The position numbers and the translations under genes were made by a program. Source: Albidovulum sediminis (lineage in GTDB: Bacteria > Pseudomonadota > Alphaproteobacteria > Rhodobacterales > Rhodobacteraceae). Taken from it: a stretch of 64,000 nucleotides of DNA. The stretch lies in contig NZ_JAOCQF010000001.1 in the NCBI RefSeq assembly GCF_025380365.1, positions 558,001-622,000 of the forward strand, written 5' to 3'. The notes under the pieces are model-generated. The model ran no database searches, had not been told where the DNA came from, and saw only the letters and a program-made list of their open reading frames with translations. How positions within the stretch are numbered: position 1 is the first letter of the stretch; every line of letters begins with the position of its first letter. Shown piece after piece: positions 63,229-64,000 of this stretch.

Positions 63229-64000
63229 CTATCGGGCGCCGATGAACCGTGCGAGCTTGCCCAGCGTCTCAAGCCCAAGCTCGACCGCGCCGAAGCCCTT
63301 CGCGGTCTGGAACTCCGCCGCCGTCGCGAAGACCATCGACAGGGTGACGCGGGTGCCCCCGCCCGGACCCCCGCCCAGATCCTCGAACGTCGCCGAGGCG
63401 TCGGCGTGCTTCGGCCCGTCCTCGCCCCAGTGCAGCGTGTAGTCGATCCGCGCCATCGCGTCGTGGCGCAGGTAGCGGTGGTGGTTGGGGTAGACGGTGC
63501 CGTCGGGGCCGATCATGTCGAACACCCATTCGCCGCCCGCGCGCAGGTCGATGCGGGTGGTGCGGCAGGAATAGCCCTCGGGCCCCCACCACTGCGGCAG
63601 CGCCTTCGGGTCGGTCCAGGCCGCCCAGACCGCCGCCACGGGGGCCGCGATGGTGCGGTCGATGACCATGGTTCGGGCGGCCAGCGCGGCCATGTTGTCA
63701 AGGCCCGCGTCGAAGCCCGCGCGATAGTCGCCCGCCATGTCGCGGTCGGCGAGCGAGGCGATCTGCACCGTCAGCGCGAGGCGCGCGCCTGCGCCCGTGT
63801 CGGCAATCTCGGCGGTGACCAGGGCGGCAGACAGCGTCCGGCCCTCGGCCTCCACGACCTCGGAGTTGACGCTGCGCCGGCCGGGATCGAGCGCCAGCCA
63901 GCGCGATTCGACGCGGAACTCGGGGTCGCCCGGCGACCGGCAAAGGGCCACTTCGCGCCCGCCCACCTTGGTGTCGGACTCAAGGTAGGTGACGCTGACC
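63229..64000 (-). CDS. SRPBCC/AHSA1-domain protein, two domains, 5' end outside window
   Basis: The frame remains open to base 64000, so the N-terminus is missing; 256 codons plus stop are visible. The C-terminal half of a first SRPBCC domain (residues to about 95, VGGREVALCRSPGDPEFRVE) is followed by a complete second domain (TIAAPVAAVWAAWTDPKALP; RAGGEWVFDMIGPDGTVY; LELLG-like end, here LGLETLGKLARFIG). AHSA1-type START folds bind hydrophobic ligands; no specific role can be given. Confidence 0.82.
   Translation of the reverse strand, partial: VSVTYLESDTKVGGREVALCRSPGDPEFRVESRWLALDPGRRSVNSEVVEAEGRTLSAALVTAEIADTGAGARLALTVQIASLADRDMAGDYRAGFDAGLDNMAALAARTMVIDRTIAAPVAAVWAAWTDPKALPQWWGPEGYSCRTTRIDLRAGGEWVFDMIGPDGTVYPNHHRYLRHDAMARIDYTLHWGEDGPKHADASATFEDLGGGPGGGTRVTLSMVFATAAEFQTAKGFGAVELGLETLGKLARFIGAR

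Overview
This is a G+C-rich, tightly packed chromosomal window with frequent ATGA/GTGA start-stop overlaps. Gene content points to an alphaproteobacterium of the Rhodobacteraceae: a sox thiosulfate-oxidation tail, a smoEFGK-smoS-mtlK polyol operon, the ccmF-ccmH-ccmI block, the order aroA-cmk-rpsA-ihfB-lapA-trpF-trpB, aerobic cobaltochelatase genes cobS and cobT, and DUF2237, DUF2332 and IalB-like genes. No tRNA, rRNA, insertion sequence, phage gene or CRISPR array was recognised. The assignment rests on gene content only.

Layout. 1-3.8 kb: end of a sulfur-oxidation cluster (SoxD-like cytochrome c, SoxF flavoprotein, SoxH-like hydrolase) converging on a YeeE/YedE sulfur transporter. 3.85-12.1 kb (minus): sugar-alcohol ABC transporter, sorbitol and mannitol dehydrogenases, SorC-type regulator and HAD phosphatase. 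12.1-15.8 kb (minus): cytochrome c haem-ligation genes ccmF, ccmH and ccmI. 15.9-22.3 kb: an unusual envelope/redox block with a YceI-OmpA fusion, a caspase-like protein whose tail carries CxxCH, an outer-membrane beta-barrel with N-terminal TPRs, and a secreted cytochrome with 21 CxxCH motifs. 22.5-29.6 kb: housekeeping genes (aroA, cmk, rpsA, ihfB, lapA, trpF, trpB). 29.7-31.6 kb: two paralogous PepSY-like secreted proteins with Asp-rich tails, then a membrane-anchored LuxR-type HTH protein. 31.6-41 kb: pth, rplY, twin MFS permeases, lactate dehydrogenase, trpA, a PagL-like deacylase and ychF. 41-53 kb: FAD-linked oxidase, ClC channel, aminopeptidase P, and cobT and cobS separated by an SDR and an odd racemase homologue, then Tat-exported MsrB and a J-domain protein. 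53-64 kb: DUF4177-like proteins, a class II deacetylase, gatB, an SLT lipoprotein, pepN, and small enzymes up to a truncated SRPBCC gene.

The best candidate for an undescribed system is 15.9-22.3 kb. A 565-residue protein with 21 putative haems lies upstream, on the same strand, of a predicted outer-membrane barrel. Next to them are a caspase homologue with its own CxxCH motif and an OmpA protein with a lipid-binding YceI domain, and the ccm genes for attaching haem lie a few kilobases away. The arrangement resembles a porin-cytochrome electron conduit in outline, but the barrel shows no MtrB/PioB-like hallmark that I can see. A second candidate is the acidic PepSY pair with its membrane-bound HTH protein, preceded by a cluster of GTTTA/TAAAC elements.
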